Shown: piece after piece, positions 21,060-32,904 of the stretch
Numbering within the stretch: position 1 is the first letter of the stretch
How the letters are laid out: each line of letters opens with the position of its first letter
DNA from: Apricaphanius iberus
Lineage: Eukaryota > Chordata > Actinopteri > Cyprinodontiformes > Aphaniidae
Assembly (NCBI GenBank): GCA_028564705.1
Contig: JAPXFQ010000076.1
Coordinates: forward strand, 186,001 to 250,000
Direction of reading: 5' to 3'
DNA length: 64,000 nt
The notes under the pieces: model-generated
Seen by the model: only the letters and a program-made list of their open reading frames with translations
Told to the model about the DNA's origin: nothing
Database searches by the model: none
Translations under genes and position numbers: made by a program

Positions 21060-23500
21060 CATAGCGTTAATTTCTCTCTGCGTCTGGCAATAGACAAAGT
21101 TGCCCCCTTGAAAAGGAAGGTGGCTAGCCATAGAAGATTAGCTCCCTGGTTTAATTCAGAGCTACGTACCCTGAAGAAGAACGTTAGAAAACTAGAGAGA
21201 AAATGGCGCTCCACGCATTTACAGGATTCCTATTTAGTGTGGAAAAATAGTCTATTGCTATATAAAAAGAGCCTTCGAACAGCTAGAACAGCATATTATT
21301 CATCTTTAATCGAGGAGAATAAAAATAATCCTAGGTTTCTTTTTAATACAGTTGCTAAACTCACACAGGATCATAGCTCTATCGAGCCAACCATTCCCCA
21401 AGCTCTTAGAAGTGACGACTTCATGCAATTTTTTATAAATAAAATAGACTCTATAAAAAATGAGATAAATGGGAACCTTCCCAATATTCTTGCTTCTTCC
21501 TTAGTTAGGGAGGCAGCATCAAAAATGGTTGCACCTAGTATATGCTTGAACTGCTTTAATGCAGCCGAACTTTCAGATCTACTAAAATTATTAGCTTCAT
21601 CAGAACCTTCAACTTGCATGTTAAAACGAGTCCCAACTAAACTAAAATTTTAAAAGAAGATTTCCCTTTGATTGCTGCTCAAATTTGATATATAATGAAT
21701 CTATCCTTAGAAAATGGATATGTACCACAGGAGTTTAAAATTGCTGTAATTAAACCTCTACTTAAGAAGCCACCTCTTGATCAAAATGACTTAATTAACA
21801 TAGACCGATATCTAATCTTCCCTTCTCATCTAAAATTCTTGAGAAAATAGTTGCAAATCAGATGTGTTAGCATTTAAACAATAATGAGCTGTTTGAGAAG
21901 TTTCAGTCAGGCTTTAGAGCTCATCACAGTACTGAAACAGCTCTGGTGAAGGTTACTTATGATATTCTCATAGCCTCAGACAATGGACTGGTGATCATTC
22001 TGGTCCTGTTAGATCTCAGTGCTGCCTTTGACACTGTCAATCACAATATTCTCATAGAAAGGCTTCAACGTGTTGTATAATAGGAACAGCACTAGGCCTG
22101 TTTAAATCTTATTTTCCCAACAGATTTCAGTTTGTTCAGGTAAACAATGGATCTTCCTCTCCCTCAATGGTTACTTGCGGAGTACCACAGGGTTTGGTGC
22201 TTGGGCTGATCCTTTTTACTATATATTTTTCTTTCCTATTGGTAAAATCATTAGGCAGCATGGGATAAATTTCCGGCTGCACGGTGGCACAGTGGTTAGT
22301 ATTGTTGCCTTTCAGCAAGGTTCGTATCCCAGCCCAGGGCCTTTTTGCATGGAGTTGTATGTTCTCCCCGTGCATGCGTGGGTTCGCTCCGGGTACTTCG
22401 GCTTCCTCCTACAGTCCAAAAACATGACTGTCAGGTTAAATGATCACTCCACATTGTCCTTAGGTGTGGGTGTGTGCATGGTTGTTTGTCCTGCCTGTCT
22501 GTCTCTATGTGTGGCCCTGTGATGGACTGGCGACCTGTCTAGGTTGTACCCCGCCTCTCGCCCGTTGACAGCTGGAGATAGGCACCAGCCCCCCCGCGAA
22601 CCCTTGAGGACTAAGTGGTTCAGAAAATGAATGGATGCATGGATGGATGGGATAAATTTCCATAGTTACGCAGATGATACACAGCTATATTCATCCATAA
22701 ATCCTGAAGAATCCATCCAGTTAGGTAGACTACCGGCATGTCTGGAAGATATAAAAACTTGGATTACTCTAAATTTCTGAATTCTGATGAAACAGAAGTT
22801 GCCGTCTTTGGACCAGAAGCTATGAAAAAGAAACTACTTAGTCAACCCCTTGACCTGGACGACATTAAATTAGCCTCCAGTAATAAAGCAAATAACCTCT
22901 GTGTTATTTTTGACCAAGATATGTCATTTAGATTTCACATTAACGAAGTCTCTAGGATTTCCTTTTTTCACTTTAGGAATATTGAAAAAATTACAACCAT
23001 CCTGTCCAGGAGTGATGCTGAAAAACTAGTCCATGCCATTGTTACTTCAAGGCTGGATTACTGTAACTCTTTTTTATCAGGTAGTCCACAGAATACAATT
23101 AAAAGTCTTCAGTTAGTCCAAAATGCTACTTCTAGGGTTCTAATGAATAAAAGAAGAAGAGATCATATTTTCCCTGTTTTAGCTCCTCTTCACTGACTCA
23201 CAGTAAAATCTAGAATAGAATTCAAGATCCTCCTTCTGACATATAAAGCTCTTAATAATCAAGCTCCATCATACATAAGAGACCTAATTGTTCCATATGT
23301 TCCTAACAGAGCCCTTCGCTCTCAGACTGCATGTTTACTGGTAGTTCCTAGGATTTCTAAAAGTAGAATGGGTGGCAGATCTTTCAGTTACCAGGCGCCC
23401 CTATGGAACCAGCTCCCAGGGTTGGTTCGTATAGCAGACAACGTGTATGTCTTTAAAACTAGGCTTAAAACTTTCTCTTTGACAAAGCTTACAGTTAGAG
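21060..23500 (+). pseudogene. LINE ORF2 remnant, copy 2
   Basis: Readable pieces: the pre-RT linker 21108-21653 (LAPWFNSELRTLKKNVRKLE, ARTAYYSSLIEENKNNPRF), RT fingers near 21700-22080 (shifted frames; [21 protein letters not shown] and [11 protein letters not shown]), then after the SINE 22738-23196 (NSDETEVAVFGPEAM, VIFDQDMSF, SRLDYCNSFLSGSP) and a tail to about 23490 (FKTRLKTF). It shares the order and most residues of copy 1 but is more decayed. Confidence 0.82.
22275..22646 (+). mobile_element. tRNA-derived SINE
   Basis: Starts 'ggctgcacggtggcacagtgg' (part). It contains a Pol III A box TGGCACAGTGG (22285-22295) and a B box-like GGTTCGTATCC (22319-22329), a body common in fish ('ctccccgtgcatgcgtgggt'), and ends in (atgg)n. 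It is flanked by a 15-bp duplication ATGGGATAAATTTCC at 22260-22274 and 22647-22661, which proves insertion into the LINE. Confidence 0.9.
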
Positions 23501-23825
23501 ACAGGTTAACACGTAGTTAGAGACAGGTTAGACAGGTAGGTAGGAAGAGACAGGCTAATGTTAGTAGTCAGGTAGAGTGTCAAAAGCTAGGAAAAGATAG
23601 GAAGAGGTAGAGTAGCCAGGTAGAGATAGATTAATGTAAGCCAGGTAGAGAGTGTTAGTAGCTAGGTCTCCTAGTAGCTAGGAGACATGTTAATGTTAGT
23701 AGCTATGCTGTTTTATGTTAGGCTGTTGGATGACTTAATTTGTTCCATCAGTTCCTACTTTCTCTCCTACTTCTCCCCAAATACATGATGTGCTGTCAAT
23801 TCAAGTGCTTACCTGTTTTGTCTTA

Positions 23826-24411
23826 GGCTACGTCCACACTAAGCCGATAAGGTTATATGGGGAGTTAGACGCCTAATGTTATCCACTAAACACGAGCAAT
23901 TACGCCCCGTTTAAGGTCCGTTTAAGCTCCCATGATTGCGCAATCCCATACCGACCTGTGCAAATACTGGGCATGTGCGAAAAGACGCACGGAAAACGCG
24001 CATTAATCTACGTGACGCCAGCGCCTACATAATATACAAGAAGCTCTACAGCACAGTACATATCTGATTGTCCCGTTAACCGAAGAGAACAATAGCTGCT
24101 CAGAAGAAGAGAGAGTTTTTGGTGTGGACAGACGACGAGATCGATTTATTACTCTTCGCTGTTGTCCTTTTCTGTAGTTTCGTATTGTTATTGACGCAGC
24201 ATTCATTGACGCCACTTCCTTTCATTATCCGGGGAAGCTGTCCACACTTGCTCGTTTAGCCGTTGAATTAAGATTTACACGGCTCTCTTACCCGACTAAT
24301 AGTTATCCGGCCACAGACCTTAAACGACGCCGGGTTAGTGTGGACGATTGGGGGGTGTAGACTAAATAATTATACGTTTAAGGCATTACCCGGCTTAGTG
24401 TGGACGTGGCC
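23826..24411 (+). mobile_element. Harbinger-type non-autonomous transposon
   Basis: 586 bp with terminal inverted repeats. The left end is GGCTACGTCCACACTAAGCC; the right end, reversed, is GGCCACGTCCACACTAAGCC. The 3-bp duplication TTA lies at 23823-23825 and 24412-24414, as expected for PIF/Harbinger. Inside, 24122-24154 reads VWTDDEIDLLL on the plus strand, which resembles the start of the Myb/SANT-like protein of Harbinger elements. It is therefore probably an internal-deletion derivative of an autonomous parent. Confidence 0.82.
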
Positions 24412-24790
24412 TTAGTCTCTTCCTACAGTAGGTGCTCCTAACGACCCTGACTAAGATGGCATTCTAGTGGAGGAACGTTCTCCACATCATGCTACCAGCT
24501 TCTGCTTCTGTATCAGTTCTGTTGCTCTTTCTGTGTCTCTGCTACCTTCTCCAAACCCCAGACAGTCTAGGCAGATGACCGTTTATGCTGAGCCTGTTTC
24601 TGCTGGAGGTTTCTTCCTGTTAAAAGGGAGTTTTTCCTCTCCACTGTTGCTTCATGCTTGATCAGTGTGAGGGATTGCTGAGAAGTCAGGACGCAATCTT
24701 CTGTGGTTCTTTAATTCCTAAATTAAACATTGTATTGTAATAACTCTTCTTTCTCCCATCAAGATGAACTGAGTTGTGAAAAAAAGAATA

Positions 24791-25059
24791 AACACCACAA
24801 GTGGCCTATACAAAGTAAAGCACCCCAGATGGGATTTCAATTCTGACAACAAGTTACATCTCAAAGTCATCTAAATGGACAATTCCCTTATTATTATGAG
24901 CTGATTCCTATGGTCAGCATGAGAAAATGTCTGAATATGAATTAATTGTGTGATCATTGGTTTTGTTGTTTTTCTTTTTGGCTCTCTCCCACATCATTAG
25001 GGAATGTTTTACTATCATTGAAATAATTTGTTTTTATGTATGTATAAAAAAGAGGGGAC
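24791..25059 (+). other. possible 3' remnant of a retrovirus-like element
   Basis: No ORF of note. The last bases, AAAAAAGAGGGGAC (25046-25059), form a polypurine tract directly before an LTR start, so this is probably the 3' internal end of a truncated LTR element. Confidence 0.35.
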
Positions 25060-25437
25060 TGTAATGGGAAACTTATTTTAATATAGTTATGTTTAAAGAG
25101 TAGTAAATATTAATAATTATTACTAAATCCATCAAGTGAATGTAGCATATTGTTTGGGACTTTGAAACTGAAGTTGGAGGAGATGTATTCACATTTTACC
25201 TACTCTAGCTCAACTGAAGACCACTGAGAGACATTGTTATGTCTCTGGAGCAGTTCACTCTGAGATAAGTGCACAGGGCTTACAGAGGGGACTTCACTTC
25301 TGTCTAGCTTGGGGAGAGAGCAATTTTACCTGAGAGATGGGTTACTGTTCAGATCTTAATAAATATTTTTAAAACCTCAATGGAGACCTATTCAGCCAAA
25401 TCCTTATCTACAATGATATGCAAATTTCCATATCACA
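25060..25437 (+). repeat. retroviral-type LTR
   Basis: 378 bp starting TGTAATGGG and ending CATATCACA. It is preceded by a polypurine tract and contains AATAAA near 25357, about 80 bp before the end. No duplicated target site is seen on its left, which fits a 3' LTR whose internal region was truncated. The family is unknown. Confidence 0.5.
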
Positions 25438-26640
25438 AACTAAAGGGGGGGGGGGGGATCAGAAAAAAGTAGGAGGGTATTAGAGAGGCACAGGCGAATA
25501 TCAAGGCATCCAATACAAAAGTGATGGGAAGGCAGATATTTGGGTACTTTTAAAAGAAATAAGGTGACAATTTTACTGGAGTGTGCTATAGAAGGGTAAT
25601 ATGTGCCTGGAAGAAAGCATAATACCCCCCTTTAACTAATCCCAATTAGTAAATTAATTTAGCTTTCATTCCAGTATTTCAAATAAGCCTTTAAGCATCC
25701 AGATTACTACAGAACTGTGACATCAGAATTTGTGGTTTCTATTTTATTGTATATTTATCTATTCATTGTGTTCTTTTGTTATGGTAGTTATTCATTTCTT
25801 TTAATCAGTAGTGTGTGTTAGTAGCTTGGGTGATTGAAGTGTTTGTCCTATTTTTCTTCTTTAGTAAATAAATTCTTGTATTTTGGAAAGTTGTATGTCA
25901 TTTTATCCTGCTTACATAAATGGTAAGGAGCTGTTCAATGAATGTGTAGAGCTCACTCCTTCATCTTGTTTATTATCTTCAGCCTGAACCAGGTGTTACT
26001 GTGTTAAACATCACCATTGAGACTGAAATAGAAGGCTATTTATATAGTTCCTGACCTGTATGCTGGTGCCCCGTTTATAATAACTTTCCATAAATTATTA
26101 ATCTTAATGATTGCCCTCAGCAATCCTTTAGCTATTCATAGCCAAATTATTGCATTTCTTTTAAATACACAACAAAACATATAATAAAAGCATGGAAGGT
26201 AAAGCCAGATATAGTAGAAAATTAAAAACAGAAAACATGAGAATTAAATTAAAAAAAGGTGGAGATATCCTACCCAAAGCATGCACCAGATATCCACAAC
26301 CAGTACAACTCGAAATGGTCGTCTCACAAAAAAATTGACTCAACCCAACCATCAGTTTTTTCAGACCAAGGAAATCCTAGAAAACCCACAATAAGAAAAG
26401 GTTTTAGCCATAACCTTACAGGTTTATTTTTCCTCAGGTGAACAACAAAAGAGTTTAGCGCAGGCCTCACAACCAACCTCAAGGCTTCTTTCTTTACACG
26501 AAAACTGGGAGGGGGGGAAACCAACAAAAGACACTATTTTAAAAGATATTTCCACCTGATAAAGACCTTAACAGATAAAACACGAGAACCAATAAAAGAA
26601 AACATTTAGCTTTTGATTAAAAACAACAATTTAGGAATAG
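25438..26640. other. gene-free stretch with a G tract
   Basis: Contains a run of 13 G at 25445-25457, then AT-rich DNA. No supported feature. Confidence 0.4.
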
Positions 26641-26663
26641 CATAACAAGAAACATTATGAACA

Positions 26664-27192
26664 TTACTCAAGGGCATCTCTAAACAATAGAGTTTCAATA
26701 TTTGATTTAAAAGAGCTTAGTGATTTAGCAGCTTTGTAGTCATCTGGAATTTTGTTCAAGATTTGATGTACATAGAAGCTCAAAGCTTTTTCTCCATGTT
26801 TAGTTCTAATTCTAGGAATGTTTAGTACACAAGAGTTGGAGGACTTGAGTGGTCTGCTGGGTTGGTATAGTGACAACAGGTCTTTAATATACTTTGGTGC
26901 TAAACCATTTAGTGATTTATAAACTAGTAGGAGCATTTTGAAGTCTATTCTCTGAGCCAATATAAGGACTTTACAACTGGGGAATGTGGTTGACTTTCCT
27001 GGTTCTAATGAGGATGCGCACAAGTGTTTTCTGGATCAGCTGCAGCTGTCTGATTGAGTTTTTAGAGAGACCTGTGAGGACACTGTTGCAGTAATCAATC
27101 TGACTAAAGATGAATGCATGGATGAGTTTTTCAAGGTCCTTTTGTGACATTAATCCTTTAATCCTAGAAATGTTCTTCAGGTGATAGAACAC
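26664..27192 (-). pseudogene. LINE RT C-terminal fragment, second L2-like family
   Basis: Two overlapping minus frames: 27192-26971 (LKNISRIKGLMSQKDLEKLI, SQIDYCNSVLTGLSKNSI) and 27023-26664 (QRIDFKMLLLVYKSLNGLAP, FKSNIETLLFRDALE). The order matches the region after the RT palm in L2-like LINEs, but residues differ clearly from copies 1-3, so this is a separate family. A frameshift near 27000 separates the pieces. Confidence 0.75.
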
Positions 27193-27868
27193 TGACTATG
27201 TTATTGCCTTTATGTGATCCTGGAGATTCAGGTCTTAGTCCATTATTACACCTAGGCTTAAACTCCTTCCCCAGTACAGTACGCTGATTTCTCTATATAA
27301 ACTGCTGAACGGATCCAAGTGTCCAAACTTGTCTGGGTGAGTAAATGAGTGTAATATTTGCTAAAAAAAAGGCCCAGGTTGAAAAAAAAAAAACTTTTTC
27401 TTTAAGAAGTCCATTTCAAAAACATGCATGTTAAGTTAGATGTTCATTGTGCAATGCTGTGCGTCCATGAATGTCCATCCTATGTGTTCCTGTGATGAAT
27501 TGGCAACCTACACAAATCTAAGAAAATTTGTGTCAAATGTTTGTGACGTAAGAATTTTCGTTTGTGCTGCTATACCTTTAAAGAATCTAATGAACCTTAA
27601 TTCCAGTGGTAATAAGAGGTTAAACAGCCCCCCTCAAAGGCATTTCTAGGGTATTTTTTGTCAAAGCACTCCCTAAAGTTGGAAAGGCTTTTTTTTCTTT
27701 CACTTTGTGCTTTTTTTAACAAACTATAAAAGAGTAAAAAAATACAGTATTGCTTGAAATGTAATATAAAAACATTACAGTAATATATGTTTTTCTCTAT
27801 CTGTTTTTTTGCATTAAGGTTTTTCAAAGCTGTCTGGTGAACAGAGCTGCATGTTCAACAAACCAGTA
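27193..27868. other. gene-free stretch
   Basis: AT-rich, with homopolymer A runs near 27380-27400. Nothing recognised. Confidence 0.4.
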
Positions 27869-29970
27869 ATTCAATTCACTTTTATTTATATAGCGTCAAT
27901 TCACAACAAATGTAATCTCAAGGAACTTTACAACAAAAGTCATTTCAATACAATTATAAAAACATTCTAATCAGTTACGTTTTTTTATGTAAGCAATCCC
28001 AGCAGATTGCGTTGACTCATCGACATGAGGTTGTTCACAGATCATGCAGACTCTAACCACAGCAAATCCTCAGCAATCCCTCATACTGAGCAAGCATGTA
28101 GCAGCAGTAGAGAGGACAAACTCCCATTTAACAGGAGGAAACCTCCAGCAGAACCTGGCTCAGTACAAGCGGTCATCTACCACGACCATCTGGGGGTCTG
28201 AGAAGACAGAGAAGAGACAGTATGGAGGATGCTCGGTCACACTGAGCATCATCTGGACCGATGTTCCCTATCCAGCAGGGGGCATTGTAGTTGAGCAGGG
28301 TACCAGATCCATCGGAGCTTCTATGGGGAAAAAATACAGAGAGAACACTTGGTTAACAATCGCAATAACAGCAGAAAAAAATATATATCTGGAGAGTGGT
28401 AGAAGAGAAAAGTAGAAGAGAGAAGAGAAGTGGTCAGTCTGTCCTCCAACAGTCTAAACCTATAGCACCATAACTAAAAAAATAACTCAGGATAAACCAT
28501 GCCATTCTAACTATACGTTTTATCAAAAAGGAATGTTTTAAGCCTAGTCTTAAAAATAGTCATAGTATTTATGACTTCACGGACTAAAACTGGGAGGTGG
28601 TTACACAGGAGAGGCTGTTAACTAAAATATTTGCCTCCCATTCTTTTTTTAGAAATCCTAGAAACTACCAATAGACTGCAGTCTGAAAATGAAGTGCTTA
28701 GGAATATATGGAACCATCAGATTTCTGATGTATGATGGAGTTTGATTAGTAAGGGCTTTATACGTAAGAAGGAGGATCTTAAACTCTATTCTGGATTTAA
28801 CAGGGAGCCAATGGAGAGAAGCTAAAACAGGAGAAATGTGATCTCCCTTTTTAATATTCTTCAAAACTCTTTCTGTAGCATTGTGGATCAGCTGAAGGCT
28901 TTTTAATTGCATTTTGATGACTTTCTGATAATAAGGAATTACATTAGTCCAGCCTTGAAGTAACAAATGCATGGGTTAGTTTCTCTGCATCACTCCAGGA
29001 CAGGATGTTTCTAATTTTAGCAATAGTCTGTAGGTGAAACAAAGAAATCTTAGAAAACTGTTTGATATGGGATTTAAATGTCATTGCTTGGTCAAAAATT
29101 ACACGAGGTTCTTTACATTATTACCAGAGGCCAAATTAATACCATCCAGATGAAGTGATTGACTTAGCAGTTTCCTTATTAAAATTTCTGGTCCAAAGAA
29201 AACAACTTCTGTCTTAATTTAATTCAATTGAAAGCAGAAAATTTAGAGTCATACAGGTTTTTATGTCTTCGAGACAAGCTTGTGATCTACCTGATTGGAT
29301 TCATCAGGTTTTATGAATAAATATAATTGTTTTTCATCAAGCATATCTGATGATCATACAATTTTGTTTAATTATTTTACCAATTGGAAGCATATCTATA
29401 GTAAAGACAATCTGTCCAAGCACAGAACCCTGTGGTACTCCACAGGTAACCTTTGAGGGTGAAGAAGATTTATCATTATCGTGAACAAACTAGGATCTGT
29501 TGGACAGATATGATTTAAAGCAATCTAGTGCTGTTCTCTTGATCTCTACAACATGTCCAAGCCTTTCTAAGTGAATATTATGATCGACTGTGTCAAAAGC
29601 AGCACTGGGATCCAACAAGACCAGAACAGTCACAAATCCATTATCTTCGGCCATTAGAATATCATTAGTAACTGTCACCAGTGCTGCTTCAGTGCTATGA
29701 TAAGTTGTAAAACCTGACTGAAATTCTTCAAACAGGTTGTTGCTGATTAGATGTTCACATACTTGATTAGCAACTATTTTCTCATGAATTCTGGATAAGA
29801 AAGGAAGGTTAGATATAGGTCTGTAATTAGCTAAGTCATCTTGATCGAGGGAGAGTTTCTTAGGTAAAGATTTAATTGCAGCAACCTTAAATTCCTGTGG
29901 TACATATCCATTTATTAAAGCTAGATTCATCATCTCTAAAATAGGGCCAGTAACCAAAGGGAACTCTTCC
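27869..29970 (-). mobile_element. L2/CR1-like LINE, copy 3, 3' half
   Basis: Same family as copies 1 and 2. The 3' tail 'aattcaattcacttttattt' is at 27869, then 3' UTR and RT pieces at 28658-28972 (ASLHWLPVKSRIEFKILLLT) and 29490-29957 (LANYRPISNLPFLSRIHEKI, LLDPSAAFDTVDHN). It ends at 29970 with CTCTTCC, where an L1-like LINE inserted. The rest of the same copy continues at 38470-38733. Confidence 0.85.
29490..29957 (-). pseudogene. LINE RT fingers/palm remnant, copy 3
   Basis: 155 residues: VTGPILEMMNLALINGYVPQ, then NYRPISNLPFLSRIHEKIVA and the block DPSAAFDTVDHN containing the first catalytic Asp region of the RT. It is open across this part but the palm YADD block further 3' is lost or scrambled. 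Confidence 0.82.
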
Positions 29971-30099
29971 TATTTTTTTTTCTTTTTTTTTGCGTTTCCT
30001 GTCTAGCAACTTGCCAAGCAGAGCATTACTTTTTTGCTATAGTACTCCACTTGATATATATGTATGAAAAATCTTTATTAGTGATTACTGTGGGTTTAA

Positions 30100-31790
30100 T
30101 TTCTTGTCGTTATGGATACGAGAAGTGGGAAAAAGGAATCGACGCAGACAGGAAGGAGGTCGGACACGTATACGTCCAGAGCCACAGAGAACGCAGGGGC
30201 TATAAGCGGACCAACGCAGGGCCAATAGCCCACCAAGACAGGAACGGATGATGGCACCAGGGGAACACCCAGCAGCACAGGTCCCCAACCAGACGGCCTG
30301 GTATACCCCTGGACTCCAACCCCTGATGGTCAAACGAACACGGGCGTGGGAAGACCCCCAGCCTCTTTCCACCTGCTCGAATGTACAGTAGTGTTGATGT
30401 GTGTTGTTCTAATGTGCACTAAAAAAAGAGGGGTGAGACATGAGAATGCTGCCAGGCACCCCCATATCCCAACTCGGGCCCTCAGTGTCTAGATGCAGTT
30501 AAGCAGTGGGCACCGGCACCAGAGTTGACGCTCTTTAAAGGGCTCTGCCTCCAGCGCTGAGGTCTAATCACCACCAGGTCCCTACATTTGTGTGTCTCAT
30601 GCAAATGTTGCGAGTGAAAGTGTCCACTCCCCAAGGCCCTATGTGAATGGTATAATGATGGAGCAGGTGGACAGAGGCGTCTGGGGATGGGGAGGAAACG
30701 ACTGGAGTGACACAATGCCATCCCCAGGGAGCCTGCTCCCCTGCTGACTCCAATAGGCACCCCCATTCAGCACGATCCACCAGGAGTGGGAGGGGAGGGG
30801 GAGACCTAAATCCATCCCTGCATTCAGACTACAATCAAAACACAGGACACTAGACACCCAGGTTGAGTTTAGCCCACCCTACCCCCGCACATCCTCCAAT
30901 TTAGTGAGAGCACCTGTGCTGGAAGGTAAACATCTTCCCGCCAACAAGTGAGGCCCCCAGCACCACCAGCACAGCAAGGGCCCCCGTGCTGAGGTAGGAT
31001 CCCAGTGCACCACCGACTCCGATACCCCGGCCACACTGCAGCGTGCCCGTGAGCAGACCGAGGCCCCAGGCGGCCGACCCACCAGGCCGACATCCACCAC
31101 CCCGTCCAATGGCCGGGAAGCTACCGAACCCAGCACCCCCACTCCACAGACCACACACCACCATTTAGCCAGCCCACCGCAGAGGCCGACAGACACCGGC
31201 CAATTGGCCCAACCCCAGCACCCCGCAAAGTGTATTAGCCAAGACCTAGGTGCCACGTCCAGTGCCAGTATTGCTGACCGGGCCCAGAGACGCCGCCCAC
31301 CCACCGCGGCCACCCGCCGACACCCTAACGTTTAGGTACAGCAAGGGGCCATCGGGGAGCCGGCGACAAGAACCAGCTCAGGGACATGGAAAAGGCAGCA
31401 GCGCCCGCTGGCCACGGGCCAACCACAGACCCCGCAGCCGGCACCAGTGGCAGAGGCCCCCCCACCGGCCAAGCCCTGGTCAGGACCCCAGCTAGGGGGC
31501 ACAGCGCCCCAATCCAGACCCACCCTAGAGCAGCACAGCACCAGGCCAGTAACCTGAATCCGCCAACGCCACCCCCCAAAGGCGCCGCTTGCAGCCACTA
31601 GGAGTCACCACCCAAAGCCCCCAAAGTCCCACCCCAGGTGAGGGTCATGGCACCTAGCGCCCCAACCGCAAGCGGACCCACCCCCAAGGACCCCCCATAG
31701 ACACCCCCGACCCTAAAGCTCCACATCAGTGACTGCACCCCACAGAACAAAACGAGGGCCCCGCCCCCCCTAGATGATGGAGCTGATTAA
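30100..31790 (-). other. G-rich 3' UTR of L1-like LINE copy A
   Basis: Strongly C-rich on the plus strand, hence G-rich in the LINE sense strand, with many runs of three or more G. It is homologous to 49400-50820 of copy B. Open frames in several phases here come from composition and do not look coding. Confidence 0.75.
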
Positions 31791-32904
31791 GGGAGACCAG
31801 AAAGATTGATCAGATGTGGAGGCAGAAGCCGTTTCTAGACCAAAGTAATCCAGAAGGAGATCTCTACACTGATTAATATTATATTATATAATATAATATT
31901 ATTTTTATTTTTCCAGTTCAAGAGGATATTTTTCTTAGCGGTGCATAAGGCAATGTGAAGTAATTGCGTCGACTTTGTATCTATGGTAACTACATCTAAA
32001 TTTCCCAGCAAGCAAACTGGGGGAGAAGGTGTGATATTACATTTCAGACACTTTGATAGGTCTTCATAAATCTGTTGCCAAAATTTTTTAATAGGTGGGC
32101 AGAACCAAAGAGCATGAATATAATTGTCTGGTATATTGCTTGTACATTGTAAACAGGTATTAGACGACGTAAAACCCATTTTGAACAACTGTTGGCCTGT
32201 GTAATGTACTCTATGAAGGATTTTATATTGTATTAATCATAGATCAAGATATTAAAGAAATGTAAAGGTTCTTAAAGAAATCTGAGACCAGAGGTTTTGG
32301 TTAAATGCGATGGACAAGTCCATCTCCCATTTTGAAATAGGAAGGGCTATTGATTTGTCTAATGTATTGTAATGTCTGGAATGTCTAATGTATTTTATAT
32401 ATTTTAGATAGCAGTTTGGGGGAGTTAAGATTAGGAAAGTCTAAAACTTTTACTGGAATTTGTAATTCAACCGTATTGAGCCTAAATTGATCTTTTATTA
32501 TCAATTTAATTTGTTGATATTCTAAGAATTTATTCTTGTTAATTCCGTGTTGTGTAAGCCAGTTTATTGAATGGGATAAAGTATGTTCTGTCAAATATGT
32601 GTTCCAGGTATTCAATTCCTTTACAACTCCAGTTTGGAAAATTGATCATACATTTTTTTGTAAGATGTCTGGGTTGTTCCAGATGGCTGTACGTCTGCAT
32701 GCGACTTGTAAGGACTCTGTCATTTTAAGAAATTCCCACCAAGCTGTCAGCGAGGAGCTGATACTGATACTTTTAAAACATTCATTTTGTTATATATTTG
32801 AGCTAATTAATGGTAGGTCTGAAAGTTTTATCTTATTGCATAGTGTCTGCTCAACATCTATCCAGGACTCATCAACAGAACTGTGTTTTAACCATGTTGA
32901 TATA

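Larger units (their letters stand above)
21011..24790 (+). mobile_element. L2/CR1-like LINE, copy 2
   Basis: Plus-oriented relative of copy 1. It begins in the region before the RT (PSQIDVLVHSVNFSLRLAID near 21030) and runs through the RT fingers, palm and C-terminus to a 3' UTR ending near 24790. It is interrupted by a SINE (22275-22646) and a Harbinger-type MITE (23826-24411). The coding sequence is broken by many stops and frameshifts. Confidence 0.85.

Noticed and set aside
22285..22329. A functional tRNA gene
   Set aside because: Only the promoter boxes are tRNA-like; no cloverleaf is completed and the unit has SINE body, tail and target duplication.
18968..24790. Simple twin-priming inversion of a single LINE
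   Set aside because: Both arms carry their own 3' UTR and 3' end, which a single twin-primed insertion would not produce; kept only as a loose analogy.
30482..31601. Overlapping open frames on both strands in the G/C-rich block
   Set aside because: They fall in the LINE 3' UTR, occur in nearly every phase, are rich in Pro/Gly/Ala/Arg and are not conserved in frame between the two LINE copies.
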